This document shows, piece by piece, positions 23,542 to 31,567 of a stretch of 38,136 nt of DNA. Source of the DNA: Chloroflexota bacterium. Lineage in GTDB: Bacteria; Chloroflexota; UBA6077; CF-72. How positions within the stretch are numbered: the first letter of the stretch is position 1; each line of letters opens with the position of its first letter. Position numbers and translations under genes: made by a program. Location: assembly GCA_019239775.1 (NCBI GenBank), contig JAFAZN010000012.1:1-38136 (forward strand), in the 5' to 3' direction. The notes under the pieces were generated by a model. That model made no database searches. It had not been told where the DNA came from and saw nothing but the letters and a program-made list of their open reading frames with translations.

Positions 23542-23607
23542 CGGTCAGTGGTCCGATTGAACCACGCTTTGTGGACCGTTCTGCCCGAGCGAGCATAGGC
23601 TTGAGAG

Positions 23608-23856
23608 ATGGCATCACTCAGCATTCTCAACGCCAGTGGCGATACGACTGTCAGGTGGGATGAACGTGCCTTCGCCGCGGGCGAGCCTGAGGCGCTGGCA
23701 GCAGTGGCGGAAGCCGAGCGGCTGTTCGCCGATGCACGAGCCGCTGGCGGCGAGGCCTTTCGCCTACAAGACGGCAGCCTGGCGCAGCGGGTGACCACGC
23801 TGGAGCCGACCGCTGACGACCAAATCCTGGTCGTGCCGCGCATGGTCGGCGGCTGA
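23608..23856 (+). CDS. Small conserved-looking hypothetical protein, 82 aa
   Basis: I do not recognise the family. The product is acidic and Ala-rich with a central helix (EPEALAAVAEAERLFADARAAGG), then AFRLQDGSLAQRVTTLEPTADDQILVVPRMVGG, which looks like a strand-rich C-terminus. There are no membrane spans or Cys. The ATG follows GAGAG, and the next gene starts six bases after its stop, so the two form a pair. Codon usage resembles that of the neighbouring genes. Confidence 0.55.
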   Translation: MASLSILNASGDTTVRWDERAFAAGEPEALAAVAEAERLFADARAAGGEAFRLQDGSLAQRVTTLEPTADDQILVVPRMVGG

Positions 23857-23861
23857 CGCTC

Positions 23862-24218
23862 GTGCTGCGAGGTTGGCTGCAGCGCCGCCGCGCGGCCAAG
23901 CGCGCCGACGCGCTGGTCCAGCGAGTCCTTTCGGCCGGCGAACGCGAGCAGCTCCGACGCGACGGGTTCCTGGAGCTGCAGAGTCCATCCGTCAGCGGGC
24001 GGCGCTATCGTATTCCGCGGCGCGGCTCACCAGTGGCGGTGCTGGAGCCCACCGGGCGTGTCATCTACTTGTGCCTCCAGCCCGAAGCGCCAGTGCCGCC
24101 GCAAGAGCTGTTGATCGTGCACAAGCTGTTGCTGGAGGGCGCCGAAGACGCGTACTGGCAGCGCGCGAACCGTGTTGGCCGGGCGATGGGTCGAGGCGCC
24201 GGCCGGCGACTCCTCTAG
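23862..24218 (+). CDS. Small basic hypothetical protein, 118 aa
   Basis: Unrecognised family. The N-terminus is strongly basic and helical (MLRGWLQRRRAAKRADALVQRVLSAGEREQLRRDGFLEL). The middle part is strand-like (YRIPRRGSPVAVLEPTGRVIYLCLQP), followed by PPQELLIVHKLLLEGAEDAYWQRANRV. The pattern resembles small proteins seen encoded beside short Chloroflexota genes, but I cannot assign a function. It starts at a GTG just after the stop of the previous small gene. It ends 76 bases before the tmRNA 5' end; the ssrA promoter lies in that gap. Confidence 0.55.
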   Translation: MLRGWLQRRRAAKRADALVQRVLSAGEREQLRRDGFLELQSPSVSGRRYRIPRRGSPVAVLEPTGRVIYLCLQPEAPVPPQELLIVHKLLLEGAEDAYWQRANRVGRAMGRGAGRRLL

Positions 24219-24244
24219 CGGGCTACCGCCACCGCGGGTCGAAC

Positions 24245-24273
24245 TTGCGTTCTGGCCTCATTAACGCTAGAAT
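24245..24273 (+). promoter_or_regulatory. Sigma-70-type promoter of ssrA
   Basis: TTGCGT (24245-24250) and TAGAAT (24268-24273) are separated by exactly 17 bases. Transcription would start near 24280, leaving a leader of about 15 bases to be removed when the tmRNA 5' end is matured at 24295. Confidence 0.7.
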
Positions 24274-24294
24274 CGTGTGTTCCAACTACCACTC

Positions 24295-24709
24295 GGGGCC
24301 GAGTGGATTCGACAGAGGAGGGAAGCCGAAGAGAGCAGGCCGAGGATGGTGCTCCGCCTCGTAAAAATGCACCGCCAAAGTAACTGGCAACCTCGTTACT
24401 ATTGCGAAGGGCACCGACCTTAGCAATCCGGCGTTGAGCCCGATTGCAAGCCGGCAGCCGGCGCTCCTCGCGGCCTAAGAACCCGCGACGGCCCTCCAGG
24501 CAAGGCTTCGTAGCCTGGTCCGGCTGCAACCCACACGAGGCTGGCTCCGCAAGACTGTCGCGGTAACGGAGTAAGATCCAGCGGCTGGCTCAACTAACGA
24601 TCTGTCGGACGCCCGTTAGTGAGTGAGACCCAAGCGACCGACTACGCCTGTAGAACTCCACGCTGATCTCGCTTTGGACGCGGTGTTCAACTCACCGCCG
24701 GCTCCACCA
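24295..24709 (+). ncRNA. ssrA: tmRNA (transfer-messenger RNA)
   Basis: The 5' end GGGGCCGAGTGGATTCGAC and the 3' end CGCCGGCTCC-ACCA pair as a seven-base acceptor stem (one G-U) with an encoded CCA at 24707-24709; GTTCAACTC is the T-arm. After the 5' arm, an H-type pseudoknot is readable: GCCA (24374) with TGGC (24385), and GTAAC (24380) with GTTAC (24395). The tag frame ends CTC CTC GCG GCC TAA, stop at 24476-24478, giving a tag C-terminus of ALLAA, suitable for ClpXP-type degradation. The resume codon is uncertain: GGC 24410 or GAC 24416 fits the usual distance after pseudoknot 1; GCG 24431 and GCA 24446 would give tags of 15 and 10 residues. It rescues stalled ribosomes with SmpB and EF-Tu. 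Confidence 0.95.
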
Positions 24710-24712
24710 CTT

Positions 24713-24738
24713 GAAGGCCCTCCAATTGGAGGGCCTTC
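24713..24738. terminator. Perfect hairpin between ssrA and tuf
   Basis: A 26-base perfect palindrome with arm GAAGGCCCTCCAA, four bases after the tmRNA CCA and 11 bases after the tuf stop on the other strand. It can serve as a two-way terminator, although neither side has a strong T-tract. Confidence 0.75.
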
Positions 24739-24748
24739 GTCGTAGCGT

Positions 24749-25942
24749 TTAGCGCAGTACGCGTGTGACGCTGCCCGCGGCCACGGTCTTGCCGCCCTCG
24801 CGAACGGCGAAACCAAGGCCTTCGTTTACCGCAACAGGCCTGCTCAGTTCGACGGTCATCTGACAGGTATCGCCCGGCAGCACCATCTCCTCGCCTCCGC
24901 TCACCAGCAAGGTGCCGTCGATATCCGCGGTGCGAAAGAAGAACTGCGGTCGATAGCCCGAGAAGAATGGAGTGTGGCGACCGCCTTCCTCGGTGCGCAG
25001 CGTATGCAGCTCCGCTTCAAAGCGGTCATGTGGTGCAATCGAACCGGGCGCAGCGATGACCTGGCCTCGCACAACGTCCTCGCGCTTGAGACCCCGCAGC
25101 AGCAACGCGGCGTTGTCGCCAGCGACGGCCTGTGTCGCCGTGCGGTGAAAGGATTCGATGCTGGTGACCACGCTCGAGATTGTCGGAGCGAGTCCAACAA
25201 TTTCGATCGTGTCGCCGACGCCGATGACGCCCTGTTCCACTTTGCCACTAACCACGGTCCCGCGACCGCTGATCGTGAACACGTTTTCAATTGGCATCAG
25301 AAACGTCGCCGCCAGCAGTCGGTCCGGCTCCGGCACGTAGCGGTCCACTGCTTCGAGTAGCTCCAGGATGGAAGCAACCCAACGTGGCTCACCCGCAAGC
25401 GCGCCAAGCGCGGAGACCGGTACCACGGGCACTTCATCGCCTGGATAGCCGTACTGCGAAAGCAGGTCGCGGACCTCCAGCTCGACGAGTTCCAGCAGCT
25501 CCGGATCGTCCACCATATCCGCCTTGTTCAGCGCCACCACGATCGCAGGCACGCCGACATTACGCGCAAGCACCACGTGCTCTCGCGTCTGCGGCATGAC
25601 GCCCTCGGTGGCAGCAACCACCAGGATGGCAGCCTCCACCTGCGCCGCGCCGACGATCATGTTCTTGACGTAGTCGGCATGGCCCGGCATATCCACGTGC
25701 GCATAGTGGCGTGTTGCTGTCTCGTACTCCACGTGGGCGATGTTGATGGTGATGCCGCGGGTCTGCTCCTCGGGAGCACGGTCGATCTTCTCGAATGCGA
25801 CGAATGCGTTGGTGGGACTCGGGAGTTGATCGGCGAGTACCCGCGTAATTGCCGCGGTGAGCGTCGTTTTACCGTGGTCGATGTGACCGATGGTGCCGAT
25901 ATTTACATGGATTTTGTTCCGCTCGAAGACAATTTTGCGCAT
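24749..25942 (-). CDS. tuf: Elongation factor Tu, divergent form
   Basis: A 397-residue EF-Tu with all GTPase motifs: G1 GHIDHGKT (19-26), switch I Thr65 in RGITIN, G3 DMPGHAD (84-90; the usual form is DCPGHAD), G4 NKAD (139-142; usually NKCD) and G5 SAL. Domains 2 and 3 are complete, with [29 protein letters not shown] and [19 protein letters not shown]. It delivers aminoacyl-tRNA and alanyl-tmRNA to the ribosome. It stands alone rather than in the rpsL-rpsG-fusA-tuf operon and lies tail to tail with ssrA. GGAGGT at 25955-25960 is 12 bases from the ATG. The unusual residues suggest a second copy or a deep-branching lineage. Confidence 0.93.
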   Translation of the reverse strand: MRKIVFERNKIHVNIGTIGHIDHGKTTLTAAITRVLADQLPSPTNAFVAFEKIDRAPEEQTRGITINIAHVEYETATRHYAHVDMPGHADYVKNMIVGAAQVEAAILVVAATEGVMPQTREHVVLARNVGVPAIVVALNKADMVDDPELLELVELEVRDLLSQYGYPGDEVPVVPVSALGALAGEPRWVASILELLEAVDRYVPEPDRLLAATFLMPIENVFTISGRGTVVSGKVEQGVIGVGDTIEIVGLAPTISSVVTSIESFHRTATQAVAGDNAALLLRGLKREDVVRGQVIAAPGSIAPHDRFEAELHTLRTEEGGRHTPFFSGYRPQFFFRTADIDGTLLVSGGEEMVLPGDTCQMTVELSRPVAVNEGLGFAVREGGKTVAAGSVTRVLR

Positions 25943-26202
25943 GGCGATAGACGCACCTCCAGTGATGCAACTGTTGGCGATGCTGGGCAGCAGTTGATGG
26001 AGTTACACACGGTAACCCGGGCTTTCGCCGGGTCACGTCTAACGCGCTGCACGTGATGGTCCTTTCTGCTCGAGGGCAACAAAATAGGCGTCCGCGACCT
26101 GCACAACGCAGTCGGGAGACGCCCGCGCACACAGTAGCGCATGGCACGCATGCCGCGCAACCGTTCGCGTGGGCGTGGCACGCAGGGTGCGCCTCTCCGC
26201 GC
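25943..26202 (-). other. tuf leader / intergenic region with a hairpin
   Basis: This 260-base gap lies between the divergent tuf and YihY genes. On the tuf strand a stable hairpin (ACCCGG, seven-base loop, CCGGGT) sits at 26015-26033, about 75 bases ahead of the start. No T-tract follows it, so it is more likely a leader structure than a terminator. A TATTTT box lies near 26082-26087 on the minus strand without a convincing -35. No tRNA could be folded. Open frames here are short and unlike known proteins. Confidence 0.4.
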
Positions 26203-27120
26203 ATGGACGTTCGGCCGACAAGTCGGCGACCGAAACAGTTGGGGCGACTGGTCTCCCGACTAATGGTGCAGGCCAACAGGGATGATGTGGCGGGGCTTTC
26301 CGCCGAGCTTGCGTATCGCACGTTTCTCGAGCTGTTTCCTTTTTTCATCTTCCTGTCGATGATCGGCGGAGTCGCCGAGTCTGCCTTACACGTCAACAAC
26401 CCGATCGGTCAGATGCTGGACTTGCTCAGCCAGAGCCTGCCGCAGGGCGCGGCGGATCCCATCCGCCAGCAGCTCGAAAACGTGCTGGGCTCGCAGAACG
26501 GCATCATTGGCCTGCCGATTGTTGGCGTCCTCTGGCTCGCCGCCGGCAGTGGCGCCAGTCTCCTCAAGGCGATGAACCGCATCTATGAGATCGAGGAGAC
26601 GCGCCCGTTCTGGGAGCGCTACCTGGTTGGTCTGTGGCTGACGATCCTTGCTGGCGGTGTGCTCGCCTCAGCCGTTCTGATCCTGATGCTCGGCCAGATC
26701 GTTGCCCAGCAGAGCGGCGGTGACGCGGCACCCGACTGGTTCCAGGCGGTGGCTGGCTTTACGAGGTGGCCATTGCTTGTGCTCATTCTTCTGATGGAAG
26801 CGAGCGTGGTGTTTCGGGTGGCGCCGAATCGCAAGCCGCCGTGGCGTTTGATCACCCCCGGCGCGCTGGTATTCGTCGTTGGCTGGCTGTTCGCGAGCAC
26901 CCTGTTCGTGCTGTACGTGGATAAATCCGGAGGCTACGCCAGCACCTACGGAGTGCTCGGCGGAGTGGTGGTCCTGCTATTGTGGCTCCAGATCACGGCC
27001 TACGCCCTGCTGCTCGGAGCCGAGCTGAACGATCTGCTGGAGCATCCTTCGGCAACGCCAGCACGAGCGTGGGACAAACATCCGAAATCAGCCTCCGCCG
27101 CCGCCGGCATGAGGGCGTAA
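26203..27120 (+). CDS. YihY/BrkB-family inner-membrane protein
   Basis: A 305-residue membrane protein of the YihY (formerly RNase BN) family, with about six spans. Signatures are DDVAGLSAELAYRTFLELFPFFIFLSMI (first span), IIGLPIVGVLWLAAGSGASLLKAMNRIYEIEETRPFWERYLVGLWLTILAGG, VVFRVAPNRKPPWRLITPGALVFVVGWLFASTLFVLYV and GGVVVLLLWLQITAYALLLGAELNDLLE. The function is unsettled; members are proposed transporters or lipid-export factors, and the older RNase assignment was withdrawn. The open frame extends to 26053, but its first 50 residues are low in family character, so the ATG at 26203 is preferred; ATG 26263 is also possible. Confidence 0.88.
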   Translation: MDVRPTSRRPKQLGRLVSRLMVQANRDDVAGLSAELAYRTFLELFPFFIFLSMIGGVAESALHVNNPIGQMLDLLSQSLPQGAADPIRQQLENVLGSQNGIIGLPIVGVLWLAAGSGASLLKAMNRIYEIEETRPFWERYLVGLWLTILAGGVLASAVLILMLGQIVAQQSGGDAAPDWFQAVAGFTRWPLLVLILLMEASVVFRVAPNRKPPWRLITPGALVFVVGWLFASTLFVLYVDKSGGYASTYGVLGGVVVLLLWLQITAYALLLGAELNDLLEHPSATPARAWDKHPKSASAAAGMRA

Positions 27121-27201
27121 CAACTTCACGCTGCAAGGAGCCCTATCACCCTCCAGGGAATGGTCCAAACACCACATTCCTCCTCCTGGTGGTGTCTCTG
27201 C

Positions 27202-27240
27202 GTCGGAGCGCTCAGGCCTTTCACTGCCGAGCGCTCCGAC
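27202..27240. terminator. Strong hairpin between YihY and LLM genes
   Basis: Perfect 12-base arms GTCGGAGCGCTC (27202-27213) and GAGCGCTCCGAC (27229-27240), with an inner GGC/GCC pair. It lies 82 bases after the YihY stop and 75 before the next start. No U-run follows, so a processing site or a leader structure of the downstream gene is also possible. Confidence 0.5.
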
Positions 27241-27314
27241 CCAAGGAAGGGAAATTCCTCTCTTGTAACGCGTCAACTCAAGACAGAACAGCGAGATTGG
27301 CTACTCTGTACCTC

Positions 27315-28247
27315 GTGCAGTTTGGATTGCAGCTCCATGCCGACCGCGGCGCCGACGCGGTGATCGAAGAAGCCCGCCTTGCCGACGAGCAAGGCTTCGA
27401 CTCCGTCTGGACCGGCGACCACTTGATCACCATCCGTGGTGAACAGCGGTCCGATGGACCCCTCGAGACATGGACCTTGATGACCGCCATCGGCGCGGTG
27501 ACTCGCCGCACGAGATTGGCCTTTGCCATGCTGAATGCGTCGTTCCGCAATCCAGCACTGCTGGCAAAGATGATCGCCACCGTGGACCAGATCACCCACG
27601 GTCGCGTGATCTGCGCGCTCGGCGCAGGCTGGTTCCAGGACGAGTACGCCGCCTACGACTTTCCATTTATCGAGGACCACGACGAACGCATCCAGCACGA
27701 ACGCGAGGTGGCCCAGCTGATGTTGCAGTTGTGGACCTCGCCCGCTCCGCAACGCACGACGTTCGAAGGCAAGTACGTACGCGTGAAGGATTTGCCATTC
27801 AGTCCGGCGCCGTTCCAACAACCACATCCGCCGGTGTGGATCGGTGGGAACTCAGCGACGTCTCAACAGTTGATGAAGGAGCTGGCCAGTGGGTGGGTCC
27901 TGCTCAGTGCAGGCGGCCTGCGTGAGGTCATTGCGCAGGCGAAAGCCGAGCCGGATTGGCCGAATCGCGAGATGAGCATCGTTGGTGGCGCAAACGTCTT
28001 CGCGGCGGACACGCAACAGGCGGCCGAGCGCGCGGCGCGCCACGCATTCGAGGCAGGCCAGGTACCGTTCGTGCCGAACCTGGAGGCGCTGATGCAGAAT
28101 GGCGTCATCGGGACGCCAAACCAGGTGCTGGAGCGGTTCGCCGAAATGGAGAGCTGGGGCGTGAACTACCTGCGACTCACCTTTTCGGACCTCGCGCAGC
28201 AAACCTATTTCGCGGACAACGTGATACAAGCCCGCGTTCACGTCTAG
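27315..28247 (+). CDS. LLM-class flavin/F420-dependent oxidoreductase
   Basis: A 310-residue luciferase-like TIM barrel: QFGLQLHADRGADAVIEEARLADEQGFDSVWTGDHL at the start, TLMTAIGAVTRRTRLAFAMLNASFRNPALLAKMIATVDQITHGRVICALGAGWFQDEYAAY in the middle, and PFQQPHPPVWIGGNSATSQQLMKELASGWVL and GTPNQVLERFAEMESWGVNYLRL towards the end. The ALGAGWF segment and length fit the F420-using branch, though FMN cannot be excluded. Members oxidise or reduce small organic molecules; the substrate is unknown. GTG at 27315 is the best start and TTG at 27297 is an alternative. A longer frame back to 26982 has no family character. It is convergent with the frameshifted MFS gene. Confidence 0.88.
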   Translation: MQFGLQLHADRGADAVIEEARLADEQGFDSVWTGDHLITIRGEQRSDGPLETWTLMTAIGAVTRRTRLAFAMLNASFRNPALLAKMIATVDQITHGRVICALGAGWFQDEYAAYDFPFIEDHDERIQHEREVAQLMLQLWTSPAPQRTTFEGKYVRVKDLPFSPAPFQQPHPPVWIGGNSATSQQLMKELASGWVLLSAGGLREVIAQAKAEPDWPNREMSIVGGANVFAADTQQAAERAARHAFEAGQVPFVPNLEALMQNGVIGTPNQVLERFAEMESWGVNYLRLTFSDLAQQTYFADNVIQARVHV

Positions 28248-28428
28248 GTTTCACCTTCTCTTCCGAAGTCTCGGTTTCTGCTTCCCTCCTGAAGGTGAGT
28301 CTCTGCTTCTCCTCAGAAGAAACGGAATCTCCTTCTACAGGGTTCGAGCGCTCCCGAGCGTAAGTACCGAGTGCCATACGCAGTAGCAAGCAATAATTCC
28401 CAAAGCAGTGGATAGATAGTCCAAGTCT
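28248..28428. other. Intergenic region with overlapping inverted and direct repeats
   Basis: The gap between the convergent LLM and MFS genes is pyrimidine-rich on the plus strand. TCACCTTC near 28250 is inverted as GAAGGTGA near 28290, and a GTTTCT/AGAAAC pair overlaps it. The blocks beginning GTCTCGGTTTCTGCTTC and GTCTCTGCTTCTCCTC are imperfect tandem copies. CTCCCGAGCGT at 28349-28359 recurs at 30767-30777 in another gap. These may form the gene ends. Confidence 0.45.
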
Positions 28429-29689
28429 CTAGCTCGCTGTTGGTCCATGATCCTGCACCACCCACCGCATGGCGGCCAGCAACCCTGCGCTGGTGCCGAC
28501 CGCCGCGAGGGTGAGCGTGATCGGATCCCCGACGCGATCTGAGAGCGCTCCCCAGAGCGCGGAGCCAATCGCCTGGCCTCCCTGAAAAGTGAGCAGATAC
28601 GCGGCGATTGGCGCGCGCGGTCATGCGGCGGTGTGCGCTCATTTGCACGGCGATCTGGAAGTTCTGGTTGGAGGTGGTCCACGCCGCGCCACCGATTGCC
28701 AACGTGGCGCATACCACCGGCACCAGTCGTACCCAGGCGAGCACCAGGAACATGATGGTGAAAATGACAATCGACAGCATCAACAGCCGGTTGGTGGGTA
28801 TCCGGCGTCGAAGCAGCGGCAACGCGAATGCACCTCCAACCGCGCCGGCGCCCACGCAGGTGACGAGCACGCCGTAGCCGGCGGCATCTAACGCCAGCTC
28901 GCGGCGGGCCACCACCGGTAACAGTCCCCAGAGTGCGCTGGCACACAGCATCCATAACATGCTGCGCACCAGCACCACGCGCTGCGCTTCGGCCTGCCAA
29001 ACGTACTGCAAGCCGGCCACGACCATCGTGACAAGCCGCTCACCTGATGGACCGCCCGGTCGTTCGGAGCGTGGTCGCCAGCGCGCCACGACGGCCAGCG
29101 TGGCAAGGAACGAGACTGCGTTGACCAGAAACGCATAGGCAGGCCCAACACCACCCACGACCACACCGCCAATAGCCGGACCGGTTGCCCGGGCGACGTT
29201 GTAGCCGGCGCTGTTCATGCTGATCGCCGTCGGCACCTGCGGCCGCTCGACGACGTCAGGAATGATCGCCGACCAGGCCGGCGCGGCCAGCGCGCCACCC
29301 AGGCCCAGCGCGAATGTCATTCCCAGCAGGAGCCAGGGCGTGGCGCCACCCACCAGCGTAACCACTCCCAGGACCGCCGCGCACAGGAGCATCCACGCCT
29401 GGGTCACCAGCAACAACCGGCGCCGATCGAGCCGATCGGCCAGGCTGCCCGCTGGTAGTCCAACGAGGAACGCCGGCAACGATGTCGCTGTCTGCATCAG
29501 CGCCACCGGGAGTGCGTCGGCGGTCAGTGTGGTCATCAGCCACGCGCCACCAACTGTCTGCATCCACGTGCCGATGTTTGAGACGATATTGGCCAGCCAC
29601 AAGTCGCGAAACGTGGCATTGCGGAGCGGGTTTTCAATGGTCGCTGGTGCGCTACTCGTGAGGGATTCAACCGCCAACCGGTGCAACAA
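28429..29689 (-). pseudogene. MFS transporter with a frameshift near its 3' end
   Basis: The N-terminal 360 residues read as an MFS exporter of the enterobactin-exporter-like group: NPLRNATFRDLWLANIVSNIGTWMQTVGGAWLMTTL, SLPAFLVGLPAGSLADRLDRRRLLL, and RPQVPTAISMNSAGYNVARATGPAIGG. In the direct frame, family sequence stops after SAHRRMTARA near 28612. Dropping one base in the GCGCGCGCC run at 28610-28620 restores IAAYLLTFQGGQAIGSALWG, then a normal final span and a TAG stop at 28429-28431. Either a real +1 mutation inactivates the last two spans or this is a sequencing error in a GC dinucleotide run. The start is TTG at 29680 or 29689, overlapping the lipid kinase gene, so the two are co-transcribed. 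Confidence 0.8.
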
Positions 29690-30677
29690 CCTCCCAGGCG
29701 CAAATGCCGGTCTGATTTGGCGGACCTACCACCACTCGAAGCGCTGCCTCAGCGGCTCGCACCTCCACCGGTGTTGCACCAATCGGTGACCCATCTGCAT
29801 GCACCGGCAGCGGCCGGTGACGAACCGTGCGTACGCGGACCCAGTCCACTCGCAAGGTCTGCGCCTCCGGTGGGGGTGGGAGCGAACGGCCGCCTGCAAT
29901 TAACGCCAGGTGAAAAAGCAGACGTGGGACACTGGTGCCCCGGAAGATGATCACTTCCAGCAGCCCATCGTCGATGCGCGCATCAGGCGCGATGACGTAT
30001 GCCGCGCCAACATACGGGCCGTTGGCGATGCTGACCAAGGACGCGCGTGCTCGGAGGTGTCCGTTGGCATGCTCGATCAATAACCGAGGAGTGCCCAACT
30101 GGCGGAGGAACCGCCACACTGCGCGCACGAACGCGATGCGTCGGCCCGTGCTCTCGAGCCGATCGAAGTACCCGAACAAACCCGCGTCCAGGCCGATACC
30201 GGCAGCTTCCAGGAAATGACGCTCGCCCACGCGGCCCAGGTCCATGGCCAGCGTTTTGCCGTCGGTTAAGGTGCGCGCCGCCAGTAGCGGATCGCGCGGG
30301 ATCCACAGCGTGCGCGCCACGTTCATGATGCTGCCCAGCGGCATAATCGCCAGGACGGCGTCCGAGTTGGCCAGGCCGCGAGCGACCTCGTTCACCGTAC
30401 CGTCGCCGCCTGCGGTGATGACCAGCTCACGCCGTTCGGCCACCGCGCGTCGCGCCAGCTCGGTCGCGTGGCCCGGGTATTCGGTGTTCCACGGCTCAAA
30501 TGGGATGTGTTCGCCCTGAAGCGCTTTCTGGACGTCCTCGGCCGTGGTGCGATTCGTCTCGAGGCCAAGCTTGTGGCCAGCACGCGGGTTGAAAATCAGC
30601 GCCGCGGGTTGCGCCAGCGCGTGCACGTCGAGATGGCCCCAACGCTGGCGCGTGCGCTGCTCAACCGTACTGGACAC
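29667..30677 (-). CDS. Diacylglycerol/lipid kinase-family protein (YegS-like)
   Basis: A 336-residue DAGK-catalytic-domain protein. The ATP-binding loop is GGDGTVNEVARGL (90-102), the following strand is VLAIMPLGSIMNVARTL where many members have GTGNDFA, and the C-terminal beta-domain has GIGLDAGLFGYFDRLESTGRRIAFVRAVWRFL and PLPVHADGSPIG. It phosphorylates diacylglycerol or a related lipid at the membrane. The GSIMNVAR variant is found in other members of the LCB5/YegS group. The start is GTG at 30677, and the 3' end overlaps the start of the MFS gene. Confidence 0.9.
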   Translation of the reverse strand: MSSTVEQRTRQRWGHLDVHALAQPAALIFNPRAGHKLGLETNRTTAEDVQKALQGEHIPFEPWNTEYPGHATELARRAVAERRELVITAGGDGTVNEVARGLANSDAVLAIMPLGSIMNVARTLWIPRDPLLAARTLTDGKTLAMDLGRVGERHFLEAAGIGLDAGLFGYFDRLESTGRRIAFVRAVWRFLRQLGTPRLLIEHANGHLRARASLVSIANGPYVGAAYVIAPDARIDDGLLEVIIFRGTSVPRLLFHLALIAGGRSLPPPPEAQTLRVDWVRVRTVRHRPLPVHADGSPIGATPVEVRAAEAALRVVVGPPNQTGICAWEVVAPVGG

Positions 30678-30892
30678 CTATGCAACGTAGCGTACCGTGG
30701 TCGGCCCGCGCACGTCTCCAACCGCACGGTGCGCGTATGTGCGGTTCCAGTCCGTGGTGGTTGCACTCCCGAGCGTTTTTTTAAAAGCTCCCGGTGGGTT
30801 CACACGTCCGTTGAGTTGTACCTTGGCGGGACCACCTCTCTCTGGGATGCATACGTCTCCGTGACGGGAAGTTCACTGCGGGAACTGCAGCC
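30678..30892. other. Intergenic gap without a recognisable gene
   Basis: These 215 bases lie between the lipoprotein gene and the lipid kinase gene, both on the minus strand. They include a run of seven T followed by AAAA at about 30777-30787, within an imperfect GAGC/GCTC inverted repeat, and the shared 11-mer CTCCCGAGCGT. I see no tRNA, RNA motif or coding sequence. It may hold the end of one transcript and the promoter of the next. Confidence 0.4.
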
Positions 30893-31555
30893 TCAGACCG
30901 GCGGTGCCTCGATCGTGACCGGCGCATCGAAGTTCGAGAACTCGAAGGTGCGCGTGAGGTCTTTGCTTTCCCCTTCCACCACCGTTCCGTGGAGCACCAG
31001 CTCTTGCACCAGGCCGTCGTCGGTGACTTGCGCCGTCACGTCAAGATCACTGGAGGCAGGCGTGCCTCCCACCAGGGCAGTCACCGCGCTCGCGGCGACA
31101 CGCCCCGTCACACTCCAGCCGCCTGCGTTGTTGGCGCTGACTGACGGAGCAACAACCGCGCGGACGAGCTGGCTCACACCCGCGGTTGAATCCAAGAGCG
31201 GCACTGGCGTGAGCGGACCATCCAGAGGCTCCCACTTGCGCGAGAATGGACTGAGCACGTAGCCCACACCGTCCACCTGACGGAACTCCGTCTCCACAAT
31301 GATGCCTCCGAGGCGGACGGTGGCCCGCATCGACAGCAGGTCCGGACGGCCGACGTCCCCCTCGGCTTGAGTGACCTGCAGTGACGGTCCAATCAGCATA
31401 GCGCCATTGCTGACGTCCAGGCGAAAGTGTGCGCTCTGCAAGGCAGCGGTGCGCACCGCCGCGCGGTCCACGAACTCCGACGCGTTCGGGGCCGGCGGTG
31501 ACGGCCTGCAGCCGACCACCACCAACAGCGCCACGAGCGACAGCCGCCACCACAC
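30893..31555 (-). CDS. LppX/LprG-like lipoprotein
   Basis: A 220-residue lipoprotein: a short signal with lipobox LVVVGC and acylated Cys16, then SEFVDRAAVRTAALQSAHFRLDVSNGAMLIGPSLQVTQAEGDVGRPDLLSMRATV and a long beta-rich body with WEPLDGPLTPVPLLDSTAGVSQLVRAV. This matches the LppX_LprAFG fold, an open half-barrel that carries lipids across the cell envelope in actinobacteria; equivalents exist in Chloroflexota. GTG at 31555. It follows the DUF3352 gene by 12 bases and an MFS gene two positions upstream. An LprG-type lipoprotein with an MFS pump is a known pairing for lipid export (LprG-Rv1410 in mycobacteria). Confidence 0.78.
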   Translation of the reverse strand: MWWRLSLVALLVVVGCRPSPPAPNASEFVDRAAVRTAALQSAHFRLDVSNGAMLIGPSLQVTQAEGDVGRPDLLSMRATVRLGGIIVETEFRQVDGVGYVLSPFSRKWEPLDGPLTPVPLLDSTAGVSQLVRAVVAPSVSANNAGGWSVTGRVAASAVTALVGGTPASSDLDVTAQVTDDGLVQELVLHGTVVEGESKDLTRTFEFSNFDAPVTIEAPPV

Positions 31556-31567
31556 ACGTAGTTGTCC

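Noticed and set aside
24215..24529. Open frame of 104 codons on the minus strand
   Set aside because: It lies across the tmRNA gene, whose structure explains the sequence, and the product resembles no protein.
25869..26399. Minus-strand frame upstream of tuf
   Set aside because: It is antisense to the YihY gene and the tuf leader and shows no protein-like pattern.
28339..28360. GGTTCGAGCGCTCCC as a tRNA T-arm
   Set aside because: No acceptor, D-arm or anticodon stem could be folded around it.
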